Below, one piece after another: positions 43,606 through 50,752 of a DNA stretch of 64,000 nucleotides. Numbering within the stretch: position 1 is the first letter of the stretch; each line of letters begins with the position of its first letter. Origin of the DNA: JACOTV01 sp964579395 (GTDB taxonomy: Bacteria; Patescibacteriota; Microgenomatia; UBA1406; GWC2-37-13); assembly GCA_964579395.1 (NCBI GenBank), contig CAZOFT010000001.1:62001-126000 (forward strand). The letters are read 5' to 3'. The position numbers and the translations under genes were made by a program. The notes below the pieces were generated by a model, which did not search any database, was not told the DNA's origin, and saw only the letters and a program-made list of their open reading frames with translations.

Positions 43606-44205
43606 ATGAATCCGTGGCGCAAACGGCTGATGTGGCTTCTTATTTTTGCCGTTTTGGCCGGCATTAATCTGCTTGTTATCGGCTCCTACATGAAAAAAGT
43701 AAAGCAAGTTCAGGCTTCGGCACGGATTTTAGATGAGATTGAGTTTGACTCTGAAAGCATTGATGAAGGAGATCCAAACGCAATAAACGCCCAGATTGAA
43801 TTTGACGAACGTATTGCTACTTCTGATGCCCGCGTGGCCAACCTCAAACGCTTTTTCCGCAAATATAACTCACCGCTCTATGACCACGCCAACTACATTG
43901 TAGAAGTCGCCGATGCAAATAGTCTCGACTATCGTCTCCTTCCGGCTATCGCCATGCAAGAGTCAGGGCTCTGTCGACGAATTCCTCCCAACTCACATAA
44001 CTGTTGGGGATGGGGGATATATGGCGGAAAAGTTACTCGGTTCGGCTCGTATCCGGAGGCAATAGAAACGATTTCAAAGGGCTTAAAGAAAAACTATATT
44101 GATCGCGGTATGACAACCGCCAGTCAGATCATGGAAGTATACACACCTTCATCAAATGGCAGCTGGGCCAACGGCGTAAACACCTTCCTCAAACTGTTGG
44201 AGTAA
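43606..44205 (+). CDS. Membrane-anchored peptidoglycan hydrolase-like protein (lysozyme fold)
   Basis: The 199-residue protein has an N-terminal signal anchor (about residues 8-28), an acidic stalk to about 70, and a domain with YNSPLYDH, LLPAIAMQESG (candidate catalytic Glu) and PPNSHNCWGWG. This matches lysozyme-like/glucosaminidase-type wall hydrolases. A related protein is encoded at 45790. TATAGT (43594-43599) ends 6 nt before the ATG. It probably trims peptidoglycan; the exact bond is not known. Confidence 0.7.
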   Translation: MNPWRKRLMWLLIFAVLAGINLLVIGSYMKKVKQVQASARILDEIEFDSESIDEGDPNAINAQIEFDERIATSDARVANLKRFFRKYNSPLYDHANYIVEVADANSLDYRLLPAIAMQESGLCRRIPPNSHNCWGWGIYGGKVTRFGSYPEAIETISKGLKKNYIDRGMTTASQIMEVYTPSSNGSWANGVNTFLKLLE

Positions 44206-44221
44206 TCCCAAAAAAGCATTG

Positions 44222-44890
44222 TTATTGTGTGCTTCGGGTGATCTGGAGCTCTTGCGACATGGAGTACGCACTTCCTTTTTCTTTGGAGCGTTTGGCAAAA
44301 AGAGATCCTCGTTTGTTTTTCTTCCCGGTAAAAGCAGACATCCACGTGCGTGATTCGCGTACTTCCATAATTAAAGTCTGCATCAGCTGCACAAGCACTT
44401 CAATAAAGCTCAAATCATAGAGAGTCGGATTCTCCGGAAGCTCCTGCATGGCGATTTTTTCGGCATCACGCACCTCGTCAGCAAATTGAGCATTTTCTGC
44501 CTTGAGGACTTCGACACTGCGCTTGAGCTCTTCACGAAGATACGCAGTGAGTTCACGAATTTCCTGCTGATTGGTGACGCGTTCACGATGATCGACATAG
44601 TCAAAGAGGGCAGTCGGTTTCTTTTCCAAGTGGGAGCGCACCTGTTCCTTGGCCAAATCGACTTTGGAAGGCTGGAATACTTCTTTGTTTTCCGCCATCA
44701 GATGCTCTTGCTCATTTGATTCTGAGCCATGAATGCCGAGCATTTCCTCAAAGACACCACGACCGATATCAGCGGTACTTTTTAAGGTTTCGCGTGCTGA
44801 AGTTGCACCAAACTCACCCACCGTTTCCAGGGGGTTTTTAAATGGCGTTGCATTCACGGGCTTTGCGCCCTTTGCAGATTTCTGTCCCAT
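44222..44890 (-). CDS. Protein of unknown function (possibly DUF5660-like)
   Basis: The 222-residue product is hydrophilic and helical, with a coiled-coil-prone centre (residues 70-150, rich in Glu, Lys and Arg) and a basic C-terminus. The overall look, with an N-terminal Lys-rich segment and a TVGEFGATSARETLKS-like region, recalls DUF5660 proteins of Microgenomates, but I cannot confirm this. A TATAAT box (44903-44898) ends 7 nt before the ATG, predicting a leaderless message. It is the likely partner of the trigger factor gene 13 nt upstream on the same strand. Confidence 0.5.
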   Translation of the reverse strand: MGQKSAKGAKPVNATPFKNPLETVGEFGATSARETLKSTADIGRGVFEEMLGIHGSESNEQEHLMAENKEVFQPSKVDLAKEQVRSHLEKKPTALFDYVDHRERVTNQQEIRELTAYLREELKRSVEVLKAENAQFADEVRDAEKIAMQELPENPTLYDLSFIEVLVQLMQTLIMEVRESRTWMSAFTGKKNKRGSLFAKRSKEKGSAYSMSQELQITRSTQ

Positions 44891-44903
44891 AGTTTTGATT
44901 ATA

Positions 44904-45779
44904 TTATAGGGCTAGAAGGTAATCAAGAACCTTCTGCTTACGCAGGATCATGACATAGTAGTACATGTTTTTTGCTGCTGCTTCGCGCTCTTTGTCATCT
45001 TTGGCAGAAGAAAGAAGCGCTTCCATTTCCTGCTGTTCAACCTGGATATTTTCCGCATCGGCAATCTCATTGAGGATAAACTCCATCTTATACATTTCAC
45101 TTACCTCTTTTTGATACTGCTCACGCAACTGTTCCATGGTTTGGTTTTTGGATTTCAGGTATGAATCGATGTTCATTCCTACTTTTTGCACATCATCAAC
45201 CAGGCGCGACAATCGTCCTTCAACTTCCTCTTCGACAATCATATCTGCAAGCTCAATTTTCACTTCCTTTGAGAGAGTCTCAAGAATATCATTGAGTGCC
45301 TTTTGACGCTTGGCATTTTCTTCAGGCGAATCAGTGCCCGGCTCGGGCTTACCCGGAACCCAGATATCATCGGCTTTTCGATCTTTTTTCAGCTTCTCAA
45401 TCGCTTTTTTGTAGGTTGTAAGGTCGATTGATGGTTTTTGCCCAACAAGCATCTCAACTTCCCACACCTCGCCCTCTTTGGCTTTTTTGATATCAATACG
45501 GGGTGCAACCACCGGCTTCAGACCTTCTTTTTCTACAATCTCCTGATAGATACGGGAGAACAGCGTGCGGACCATACGATCATAGACCTTCTCCTGTTTG
45601 AGCTGCTTTTTAACCATCTCTTTGGGAGCTTTGCCTTTTCGATAGCCTTCTACCTGCACTTCGCCAGACAGCTCATCAAATGCGACATCGTATTCACGGG
45701 TGATTACAGTCGCAGGAATCTCAATCGACAATTTGACGACGTTTTTTGGCTGGGTTTCAGTTTTATAGGTATAGTCCAT
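44904..45779 (-). CDS. tig: Trigger factor lacking the PPIase domain
   Basis: Trigger factor binds at the ribosome exit and chaperones new proteins. The 291-residue product has the N-terminal ribosome-binding domain with the GYRKGKAP signature (about residues 46-53) and the C-terminal helical chaperone domain, but goes directly from one to the other without the FKBP-type PPIase domain (E. coli protein 432 residues). A Lys/Asp/Glu-rich stretch near 135-165 fills the gap. ATG 45779 is preferred over an upstream in-frame start inside the neighbouring gene. TATAAT (45794-45789) lies 9 nt upstream, and the spacer contains AGGAGG. Confidence 0.85.
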   Translation of the reverse strand: MDYTYKTETQPKNVVKLSIEIPATVITREYDVAFDELSGEVQVEGYRKGKAPKEMVKKQLKQEKVYDRMVRTLFSRIYQEIVEKEGLKPVVAPRIDIKKAKEGEVWEVEMLVGQKPSIDLTTYKKAIEKLKKDRKADDIWVPGKPEPGTDSPEENAKRQKALNDILETLSKEVKIELADMIVEEEVEGRLSRLVDDVQKVGMNIDSYLKSKNQTMEQLREQYQKEVSEMYKMEFILNEIADAENIQVEQQEMEALLSSAKDDKEREAAAKNMYYYVMILRKQKVLDYLLAL

Positions 45780-45789
45780 AGTCCTCCTA

Positions 45790-46353
45790 TTATAACGAAT
45801 ACACTGCAGAGTGCAACGCTTGGGGCTTTTCTGTCTGCTCAAACTGAGCAATAAAGCGATTCACGCGCACAGACCAAGTGGGGCTTTCAGAATATTTACG
45901 CCCGATCATATCAGGGGTAATCTGACCATCAGACACATATCCCTTACGCAACCCGGCAGCCACAGCATCAATACCGTCGGCCCAGGTGTTAAACATAATA
46001 TATCCACCACCCCAACCAAAAGCATTGTGTGAGTCAGGCCAGATGTGCACACCAAAGCTTGACTCAAGTCCTGCAATAGCTGGCAAGAGATAACAGTCGA
46101 TATTGTATTTCACACATGCATTCATAAACGCATCCACAGACTCAGTCATCGGAGAGTTATATTGCTCCAAGACAGCCTTAATGGCACGACGTTTGGCAGC
46201 AAGTGCCACCATATCAGCCTGATTTGACTGCTGCTCCACAACGGTGGTGGTCGCAGTCATGCGCGCAGATTGTCCGGCCTCACGGTCGGCTGCGGCAACA
46301 CCGCCGGCCAACAGAAGCCATACGATCAATAGTGTTAGTGTTTTTTTCAACAT
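45790..46353 (-). CDS. Secreted peptidoglycan hydrolase-like protein (lysozyme fold)
   Basis: The 187-residue product has a signal peptide (residues 4-22, ending GGVAAA), a Thr/Gln-rich spacer and a domain with YNSPMTES, YLLPAIAGLESS (candidate catalytic Glu) and PDSHNAFGWG. It shares these blocks with the protein at 43606, so the two are paralogs, one secreted and one anchored. Its start codon directly follows the T7 tract of a terminator-like hairpin (46354-46409). The mRNA would begin close to that hairpin, so expression may depend on read-through. Confidence 0.72.
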   Translation of the reverse strand: MLKKTLTLLIVWLLLAGGVAAADREAGQSARMTATTTVVEQQSNQADMVALAAKRRAIKAVLEQYNSPMTESVDAFMNACVKYNIDCYLLPAIAGLESSFGVHIWPDSHNAFGWGGGYIMFNTWADGIDAVAAGLRKGYVSDGQITPDMIGRKYSESPTWSVRVNRFIAQFEQTEKPQALHSAVYSL

Positions 46354-46409
46354 AAAAAAAGATCCTCATGTTTCGAACTAATTTTGTGCGGTCGAAACTT
46401 GTAAGGATC
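46354..46409 (-). terminator. Leader hairpin with T7 tract directly at the start codon of the lysozyme-like gene
   Basis: On the minus strand GATCCT (46409-46404) pairs with AGGATC (46366-46361), and inside it GTTTCGA (46398-46392) pairs with TCGAAAC (46376-46370). Seven T residues (46360-46354) follow, and ATG 46353 is the very next base. It has the form of an intrinsic terminator or attenuator and is related to the element at 46725-46775. Confidence 0.75.
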
Positions 46410-46417
46410 CAAAAGAA

Positions 46418-46446
46418 AGTATACTATATTACTATAGGATTGTCAA
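46418..46446 (-). promoter_or_regulatory. Consensus promoter of the hairpin-led lysozyme-like gene
   Basis: TTGACA (46446-46441) and TATACT (46423-46418) are exactly 17 nt apart. The start is predicted near 46411, at the base of the leader hairpin. The spacer contains CCTATAGTA, shared with the promoter at 46783-46811. Confidence 0.8.
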
Positions 46447-46724
46447 GTGTCATCACAACCTCTGTAAATCTAACAGAATATGAGAAAAGAAGGCGAAAAG
46501 AATCCACAATACAGCAGCTCAATAAACGTATATGCAAATTGTCACAAAAGTCTAAAATACGTATTCAATTTAGATCCATAGAGTGCAGCGTGCACTGCAT
46601 GAACGAAATATACTATAGGTATTTATTTTAGGCATAAAGAGACACCATGCGCGGTGTGTATGGGTAGGGTGAAAACAAGACGAATCGAAGCTAAAACGGA
46701 GATTTGAAGCGGAAAACGGGGTAT

Positions 46725-46776
46725 AAAAAAAGATCCCAAAGCACTTTGCAAAAAATTGAAAGAACCTTAGGATCTA
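46725..46776 (-). ncRNA. Candidate free-standing small RNA of about 50 nt
   Basis: Downstream of a consensus promoter the minus strand forms an 11-bp stem: AGATCCTAAGG (46775-46765) pairs with CTTTGGGATCT (46741-46731) with two G-U pairs. An A/T-rich loop is enclosed and seven T residues end it (46731-46725). No ORF follows. Predicted start near 46776 gives an RNA that is nearly all hairpin. It resembles the leader of the lysozyme-like gene in promoter, stem closure and T7 tract. Confidence 0.65.
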
Positions 46777-46782
46777 AAGAGT

Positions 46783-46811
46783 ATTATAACAAAATACTAT
46801 AGGTGTGTCAA
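46783..46811 (-). promoter_or_regulatory. Consensus promoter of the candidate small RNA
   Basis: TTGACA (46811-46806) and TATAAT (46788-46783) are separated by 17 nt, a full consensus match. The spacer shares CCTATAGTA with the promoter at 46418-46446. Confidence 0.82.
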
Positions 46812-46883
46812 TAGGTTTTTATGCTTTTGGAATGATGTTTACAAAATGATATCCTGAACACCAGGATACCTATAATAAATATA

Positions 46884-47168
46884 TTAAGAAGCAAATGTTA
46901 GCCCTATCTGGGAAAGTGCTTTTTTGAGTGGAGCAATTGAAGCAGGTCCAAATCCATGCAATGCCAACAACTCCTTCTCCGTCCACACGCTCAACTGCAA
47001 CAGATGCGTTATGCCTGCTGCATCAAGTGCGCGATATGCGGGAGCACCCAAATGGGGAAATTCTCCTGCGTACTTTGCTTCCATCTCGTCTTTGGAGCAA
47101 ATAGGACAGACAGGACAAGAGCTTGTTTTTTGAAAATGATGGCCGTTTGCACAAGTGCGTTGCGTCAT
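46884..47168 (-). CDS. Zinc-ribbon protein with RNA polymerase alpha C-terminal-like (HhH) domain
   Basis: The 94-residue product has an N-terminal zinc-binding segment (C-x2-GHHF then CPVCPIC, residues about 5-24) and a domain resembling the alpha-CTD of RNA polymerase: YRALDAAGITHLLQLS followed by TEKELLALHGFGPASI, a helix-hairpin-helix. Short proteins of this build are annotated as RNA polymerase alpha C-terminal-domain proteins; their role is not established. ATG 47168 is chosen as it begins the zinc segment; the upstream frame runs into tRNA-Asp. Confidence 0.75.
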   Translation of the reverse strand: MTQRTCANGHHFQKTSSCPVCPICSKDEMEAKYAGEFPHLGAPAYRALDAAGITHLLQLSVWTEKELLALHGFGPASIAPLKKALSQIGLTFAS

Positions 47169-47189
47169 AAGAAGAATCGGAGAATAGTG

Positions 47190-47263
47190 CGCGATTGACG
47201 GGACTCGAACCCGCAACCCCCGCCGTGACAGGGCGGTGCTCTAACCAGTTGAGCTACAACCGC
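47190..47263 (-). tRNA. tRNA-Asp (anticodon GTC)
   Basis: The minus-strand cloverleaf has acceptor GCGGTTG with CAATCGC (one G-U pair), anticodon stem CCGCC/GGCGG and loop CTGTCAC, anticodon GTC. The discriminator is G, the usual Asp identity base. CCA is not encoded. Confidence 0.95.
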
Positions 47264-47285
47264 AAGGGTGCGTATCAGTAGTGGG

Positions 47286-47359
47286 TGGACGATACAGGAC
47301 TTGAACCTGTGACCTTTGCAATGTCAATGCAACGCTCTAGCCAACTGAGCTAATCGTCC
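47286..47359 (-). tRNA. tRNA-Val (anticodon GAC)
   Basis: The minus-strand cloverleaf has acceptor GGACGAT with ATCGTCC, anticodon stem TTGCA/TGCAA and loop TTGACAT, anticodon GAC. The discriminator is A and CCA is not encoded. It lies 22 nt upstream of tRNA-Asp and probably shares its transcript. Confidence 0.95.
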
Positions 47360-47501
47360 TTGCACATCCACTTGATTACCCAGTAATTGTACCACATGAG
47401 CGCCTGTTGTTCAAAATGAATACGATAGGATTTGCCTTCGTCCACGATCTGCTATATAGTGAATTGTAGACACGCACCCTATTGAGTTGGTGTGCGGTTC
47501 T

Positions 47502-47711
47502 ATGAGACAAATGAAGTATGTCCGCTGGTGTATCGGCGCGTTGTTTATCGGTATTGCAGGAGTCCAAATAGCTGACTACCAGGGGTTTTCGTCTCTTCTT
47601 TTAGCCACTCAGCTTGTGGACGCTCAATTTATTCAAGGAGCGGTTATCATGTGCCTTGCCATAGAAGTGTTGATGGGCAGCACGTTTTTTATTCCTCATG
47701 ATGAAATATAG
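47502..47711 (+). CDS. Small two-helix membrane protein of unknown function
   Basis: The 69-residue product has two hydrophobic segments (about residues 9-27 and 44-62) joined by a short loop. I do not recognise it. ATG 47502 and ATG 47511 are both possible starts; neither has a ribosome binding site. It sits between the tRNA pair and thrS and has no visible functional link to either. Confidence 0.45.
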   Translation: MRQMKYVRWCIGALFIGIAGVQIADYQGFSSLLLATQLVDAQFIQGAVIMCLAIEVLMGSTFFIPHDEI

Positions 47712-47762
47712 CAGGGGACAATCTTCAGGTTTCATATACATGCAGTACGGTATAATGTCCAC

Positions 47763-49505
47763 ATGAGTCACACACAGTCAGTCGACCTTGCTCCGCTTCG
47801 CCACAGCTGCGCACATTTGCTTGCCGCAGCCGTTCTTGAGCTCTATCCCCACACCAAGCTCACAATCGGCCCCGCCATAGAAAACGGATTCTACTACGAC
47901 TTTGATTTTGGCGAGCAGGCAGTATCAGAGCATGATCTACCCAAAATCGAAGGGAAAATGCGCGATCTGGTCAAAAGCTGGAAGGAATTTACTCATGAAA
48001 CAGTGAATGTCGATGAGGCCAAAAAACGCCTTGCAGACAACCCGTACAAACTCGAGCTTCTTGAGGAAATTCAGGGAAAAGGGGAGGATGTCACCTTTTA
48101 TACGGCCGACGCCTTTACCGATTTGTGCCGCGGCGGACACAGCGAATCACCCTCAAAGGAACTCAAACATTTCAAGCTGCTCTCGATTGCCGGCGCCTAC
48201 TGGCGTGGAGATGAAAAAAATCCCATGCTTACACGCATCTACGGCACCTGTTTTCCGACAAAAGAAGAGCTGAATGAGCACCTCACCCAGCTAGAGGAGG
48301 CCAAAAAACGCGACCACCGAAGACTTGGCCGAGAGCTGGATTTGTTTACTTTTTCCGATTATGTCGGCCCCGGACTACCCTTATACACTCAAAACGGCGC
48401 CATGATCCGCCGACTGCTTCTTGAGTATGTTGAAAAAATCCAGCACTCAGAAGGCTATATGCAGGTGTGGACACCGCAGATTGCCAAGGCGACTTTGTAT
48501 AAAAAGTCCGGGCACTATGACAAATATCACGAAGATATGTTTAAGGTGGTTTCACACTATACCGACGAGGAGATGTATCTGAAGCCCATGAACTGCCCGC
48601 AACACACCCAGATTTACGCTTCAAAGCCACGCAGCTACCGCGATTTACCGGTGCGCATGACCGATTTTGCCATGTTGTACCGCGATGAGCGCCCGGGCGA
48701 GCTCAATGGCCTCGCTCGCGTACGATCTTTCTCCCAAGACGACTGCCACGTATTTTGCCGCGAAGATCAAGTGGATGCGGAGATTGACCGCATGCTTGCC
48801 ATGACCAAGCGCATTATGGCGGACTTTGGCTTTTCTTACCGCTATCGTCTCTCAACTCGCGACCCGCAGCACCCTGACAAATACCTCGGTGACCCGGCCA
48901 TGTGGGACAAGGTAGAGAAGTGGGCAGTGGAGATTATGCAGCGGAATGAAATTGAGTACTATGACGGACCGGGTGAGGCCGCGTTTTATGCTCCCAAGAT
49001 GGATCTTATGGCCACCGATGCCTTGGGGCGTGAATGGCAGCTGTCGACGGTACAGATTGATTATGTGCAACCAGAGCGATTTGAGCTTGAATACACCGCA
49101 GATGACGGAGAGAAAAAGCGTCCTGTCATGATCCACCGCGCCATTTTAGGCTCGCTGGAGCGGTTTATGATGATTCTCATTGAGCACTATGCCGGAGCGT
49201 TTCCCGTATGGCTTGCCCCGGTGCAACTGGCCCTCTTGCCGGTGTCTGAAAAGCACCTCGACTATGCGCGTGAAGTGGAAGCTGAACTGCTGGCCGCGGG
49301 AGTCCGCGTCGAATTAGATGACAGCAACAAGACGTTGGGTGCCAAAATCAGGGGGGCTACCTTGCAAAAAGTACCGTTTATGGGTATAATTGGCGATAAG
49401 GAAGTGTCTTCAGAGAATGGCTTTGCTTCGATCCGAACCCGTGAAGGAAATGATCTTGGAATGATCGATATACAAACCTTTTTGCAGACACATATTGCAT
49501 CCTAA
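47763..49505 (+). CDS. thrS: Threonine--tRNA ligase lacking the TGS domain
   Basis: ThrS charges tRNA-Thr. The 580-residue product starts in the editing domain (HSCAHLLA, with the CRGGH zinc-type motif near residue 125), then has the class II catalytic core with motif 2 RDERPGELNGLARVRSFSQDD and a C-terminal anticodon-binding domain. The N-terminal TGS domain of about 60 residues found in E. coli ThrS (642 residues) is missing. The start is firm: TATAAT (47751-47756) ends 6 nt before ATG 47763. It heads the thrS-infC-rpmI-rplT-pheS-pheT block. Confidence 0.95.
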   Translation: MSHTQSVDLAPLRHSCAHLLAAAVLELYPHTKLTIGPAIENGFYYDFDFGEQAVSEHDLPKIEGKMRDLVKSWKEFTHETVNVDEAKKRLADNPYKLELLEEIQGKGEDVTFYTADAFTDLCRGGHSESPSKELKHFKLLSIAGAYWRGDEKNPMLTRIYGTCFPTKEELNEHLTQLEEAKKRDHRRLGRELDLFTFSDYVGPGLPLYTQNGAMIRRLLLEYVEKIQHSEGYMQVWTPQIAKATLYKKSGHYDKYHEDMFKVVSHYTDEEMYLKPMNCPQHTQIYASKPRSYRDLPVRMTDFAMLYRDERPGELNGLARVRSFSQDDCHVFCREDQVDAEIDRMLAMTKRIMADFGFSYRYRLSTRDPQHPDKYLGDPAMWDKVEKWAVEIMQRNEIEYYDGPGEAAFYAPKMDLMATDALGREWQLSTVQIDYVQPERFELEYTADDGEKKRPVMIHRAILGSLERFMMILIEHYAGAFPVWLAPVQLALLPVSEKHLDYAREVEAELLAAGVRVELDDSNKTLGAKIRGATLQKVPFMGIIGDKEVSSENGFASIRTREGNDLGMIDIQTFLQTHIAS

Positions 49506-49524
49506 ATTATCTATATAACGTAAT

Positions 49525-50079
49525 TTGAGAAAACCATCCTACCCACGCCGCCGCCCTCCGCAGCAGCACGAAAAGCGCAAATTCTACACGTTAAATACGC
49601 ATATTGAGGCCACAGAGCTTCGCGTAGTAGACGCCGAGTCCCAACAATTGGGAGTATTGTCACGTGATGAGGCACTTCGTATGTCGCGTGAGCGCGAGCT
49701 TGATTTGGTGCTGATTGCCCCGCAAGCAAAGCCCCCGGTCGCCAAAATGATCGACTTTAAGAAGTTTTTGTATCAAGAGCAGAAAAAAGCAAAAGAGGCC
49801 AAAAAAGGGGTGAAAAAGAGTGTAGTCAAAGATATCAAACTGTCACTCTTTATTGCAGCAGGTGACATGGAGCGACTTGAAGAAAAGACCAAAGAGTTCT
49901 TAAAAGAAGGAAACCAGATTCGACTGAATCTGACACTCAAAGGCCGTGAACTATCGAAAAAACCGATGGGTATCGAGCTTTTGAAGGAGTTCATCTCCAA
50001 ACTGGGTGAAGTAAACGTGTCAAAAGAGCCGCGCGTGGAAGGCCGCGTGATACGGGCTGTAATTGCGCGAAAAAAATAA
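49525..50079 (+). CDS. infC: Translation initiation factor IF-3 (TTG start)
   Basis: IF-3 binds the 30S subunit and checks the start codon. The 184-residue product has the N-domain (VVDAESQQLGVLSRDEAL) and C-domain (PPVAKMIDFKKF, then the KDIKLS and GREL regions) in normal order. The frame is closed upstream by TAA at 49516 and the only start able to give a full N-domain is TTG 49525. A TATATA box (49512-49517) ends 7 nt before it. A rare start codon on infC fits the known self-control of IF-3 through its start codon (AUU in E. coli). Confidence 0.93.
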   Translation: MRKPSYPRRRPPQQHEKRKFYTLNTHIEATELRVVDAESQQLGVLSRDEALRMSRERELDLVLIAPQAKPPVAKMIDFKKFLYQEQKKAKEAKKGVKKSVVKDIKLSLFIAAGDMERLEEKTKEFLKEGNQIRLNLTLKGRELSKKPMGIELLKEFISKLGEVNVSKEPRVEGRVIRAVIARKK

Positions 50080-50134
50080 AAAAATAGTGTACAATAGTAC
50101 TTTGCAGACGTTAGATATTGATTTTTGATTCAAA

Positions 50135-50347
50135 ATGGCAAAAAAGAAAAACAATAAAGTAAAAACACACAAAGGTGCAGCCAAACGTTTTAAGGTAACG
50201 AAAAACGGAAAAGTACTGCATCGTTCACATTATCTGCGCCACTTGCGCCACAACAAGAGCAAGAAGCAGGTGCGTCGCTTGAAGACTGTCAAACAGACAG
50301 TTGGTGAATTTGCCAAGAAAGTCAGAAAGCTTATGGGTCAGGGCTAA
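50135..50347 (+). CDS. rpmI: 50S ribosomal protein L35
   Basis: The 70-residue basic protein has the L35 pattern (KTHKGAAKRFKVTKNGK, HRSHYLRH). It is a component of the large subunit and lies in the usual order between infC and rplT. A TACAAT box about 45 nt upstream may serve it. Confidence 0.95.
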   Translation: MAKKKNNKVKTHKGAAKRFKVTKNGKVLHRSHYLRHLRHNKSKKQVRRLKTVKQTVGEFAKKVRKLMGQG

Positions 50348-50392
50348 TCGCCGCCTCATCCCATTTATTTATCATATCTATATACCTATCTT

Positions 50393-50734
50393 ATGAGAGT
50401 CAAATCAGGAACTCGAACAAAAGCGCGACATAATAAAGTCCTTCGCCTTGCCAAAGGCTACTGGATGAGTCGCAGCAAACTCTATAAAAAAGCCCAAGAA
50501 GCAGTGCTTCATGCCGGTCAATACGCCTATGTCGGTCGCAAGCAGACCAAGCGCAACTTCCGCACTCTGTGGATCACCCGCATCAATGCAGCTGTTCGCG
50601 AGCATGGACTTTCCTACAGTCAGTTTATCGCCGGCCTCAACAAGGCTCAAATCAGCGTTGACCGCAAGATCTTGGCACAGATTGCTACAGAGCACCCAAA
50701 AGTCTTTGCAGAAATCGTGAAAAAAGTCCAGTAA
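50393..50734 (+). CDS. rplT: 50S ribosomal protein L20
   Basis: The 113-residue protein matches L20 across its length (RHNKVLRLAKGYW, KQTKRNFRTLWITRINAA). L20 binds 23S rRNA early in assembly and in several bacteria represses its own operon. It follows rpmI by 45 nt; no L20 autoregulatory pseudoknot was recognised. Confidence 0.97.
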   Translation: MRVKSGTRTKARHNKVLRLAKGYWMSRSKLYKKAQEAVLHAGQYAYVGRKQTKRNFRTLWITRINAAVREHGLSYSQFIAGLNKAQISVDRKILAQIATEHPKVFAEIVKKVQ

Positions 50735-50752
50735 CAAGGTATAATCATCTGC

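Larger units (their letters stand above)
46410..46883. other. Long intergenic stretch with three spaced TACTATAGG repeats
   Basis: The 530-nt gap between the lysozyme-like gene and the gene at 46884 holds no convincing CDS. TACTATAGG recurs on the plus strand at 46430-46438, 46611-46619 and 46795-46803, about 182 nt apart. The first and third lie in consensus promoters with hairpin-T7 elements. The middle copy lacks both hexamers but has a GGATCT-containing stretch behind it and looks decayed. Small hairpins AGTGCA-GCG-TGCACT (46582-46596) and ACACC/GGTGT (46643-46657) also lie here. Confidence 0.7.

Noticed and set aside
45783..45788. AGGAGG as a Shine-Dalgarno sequence for trigger factor
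   Set aside because: It lies between TATAAT and the ATG, about 3 nt from the ATG, and would be at or before the transcript start. Other genes here show no such sequence.
46441..46631. A possible 60-codon plus-strand CDS in the intergenic array
   Set aside because: It runs through the promoter and repeat elements, has no promoter at the usual spacing, and the residue composition is not protein-like.
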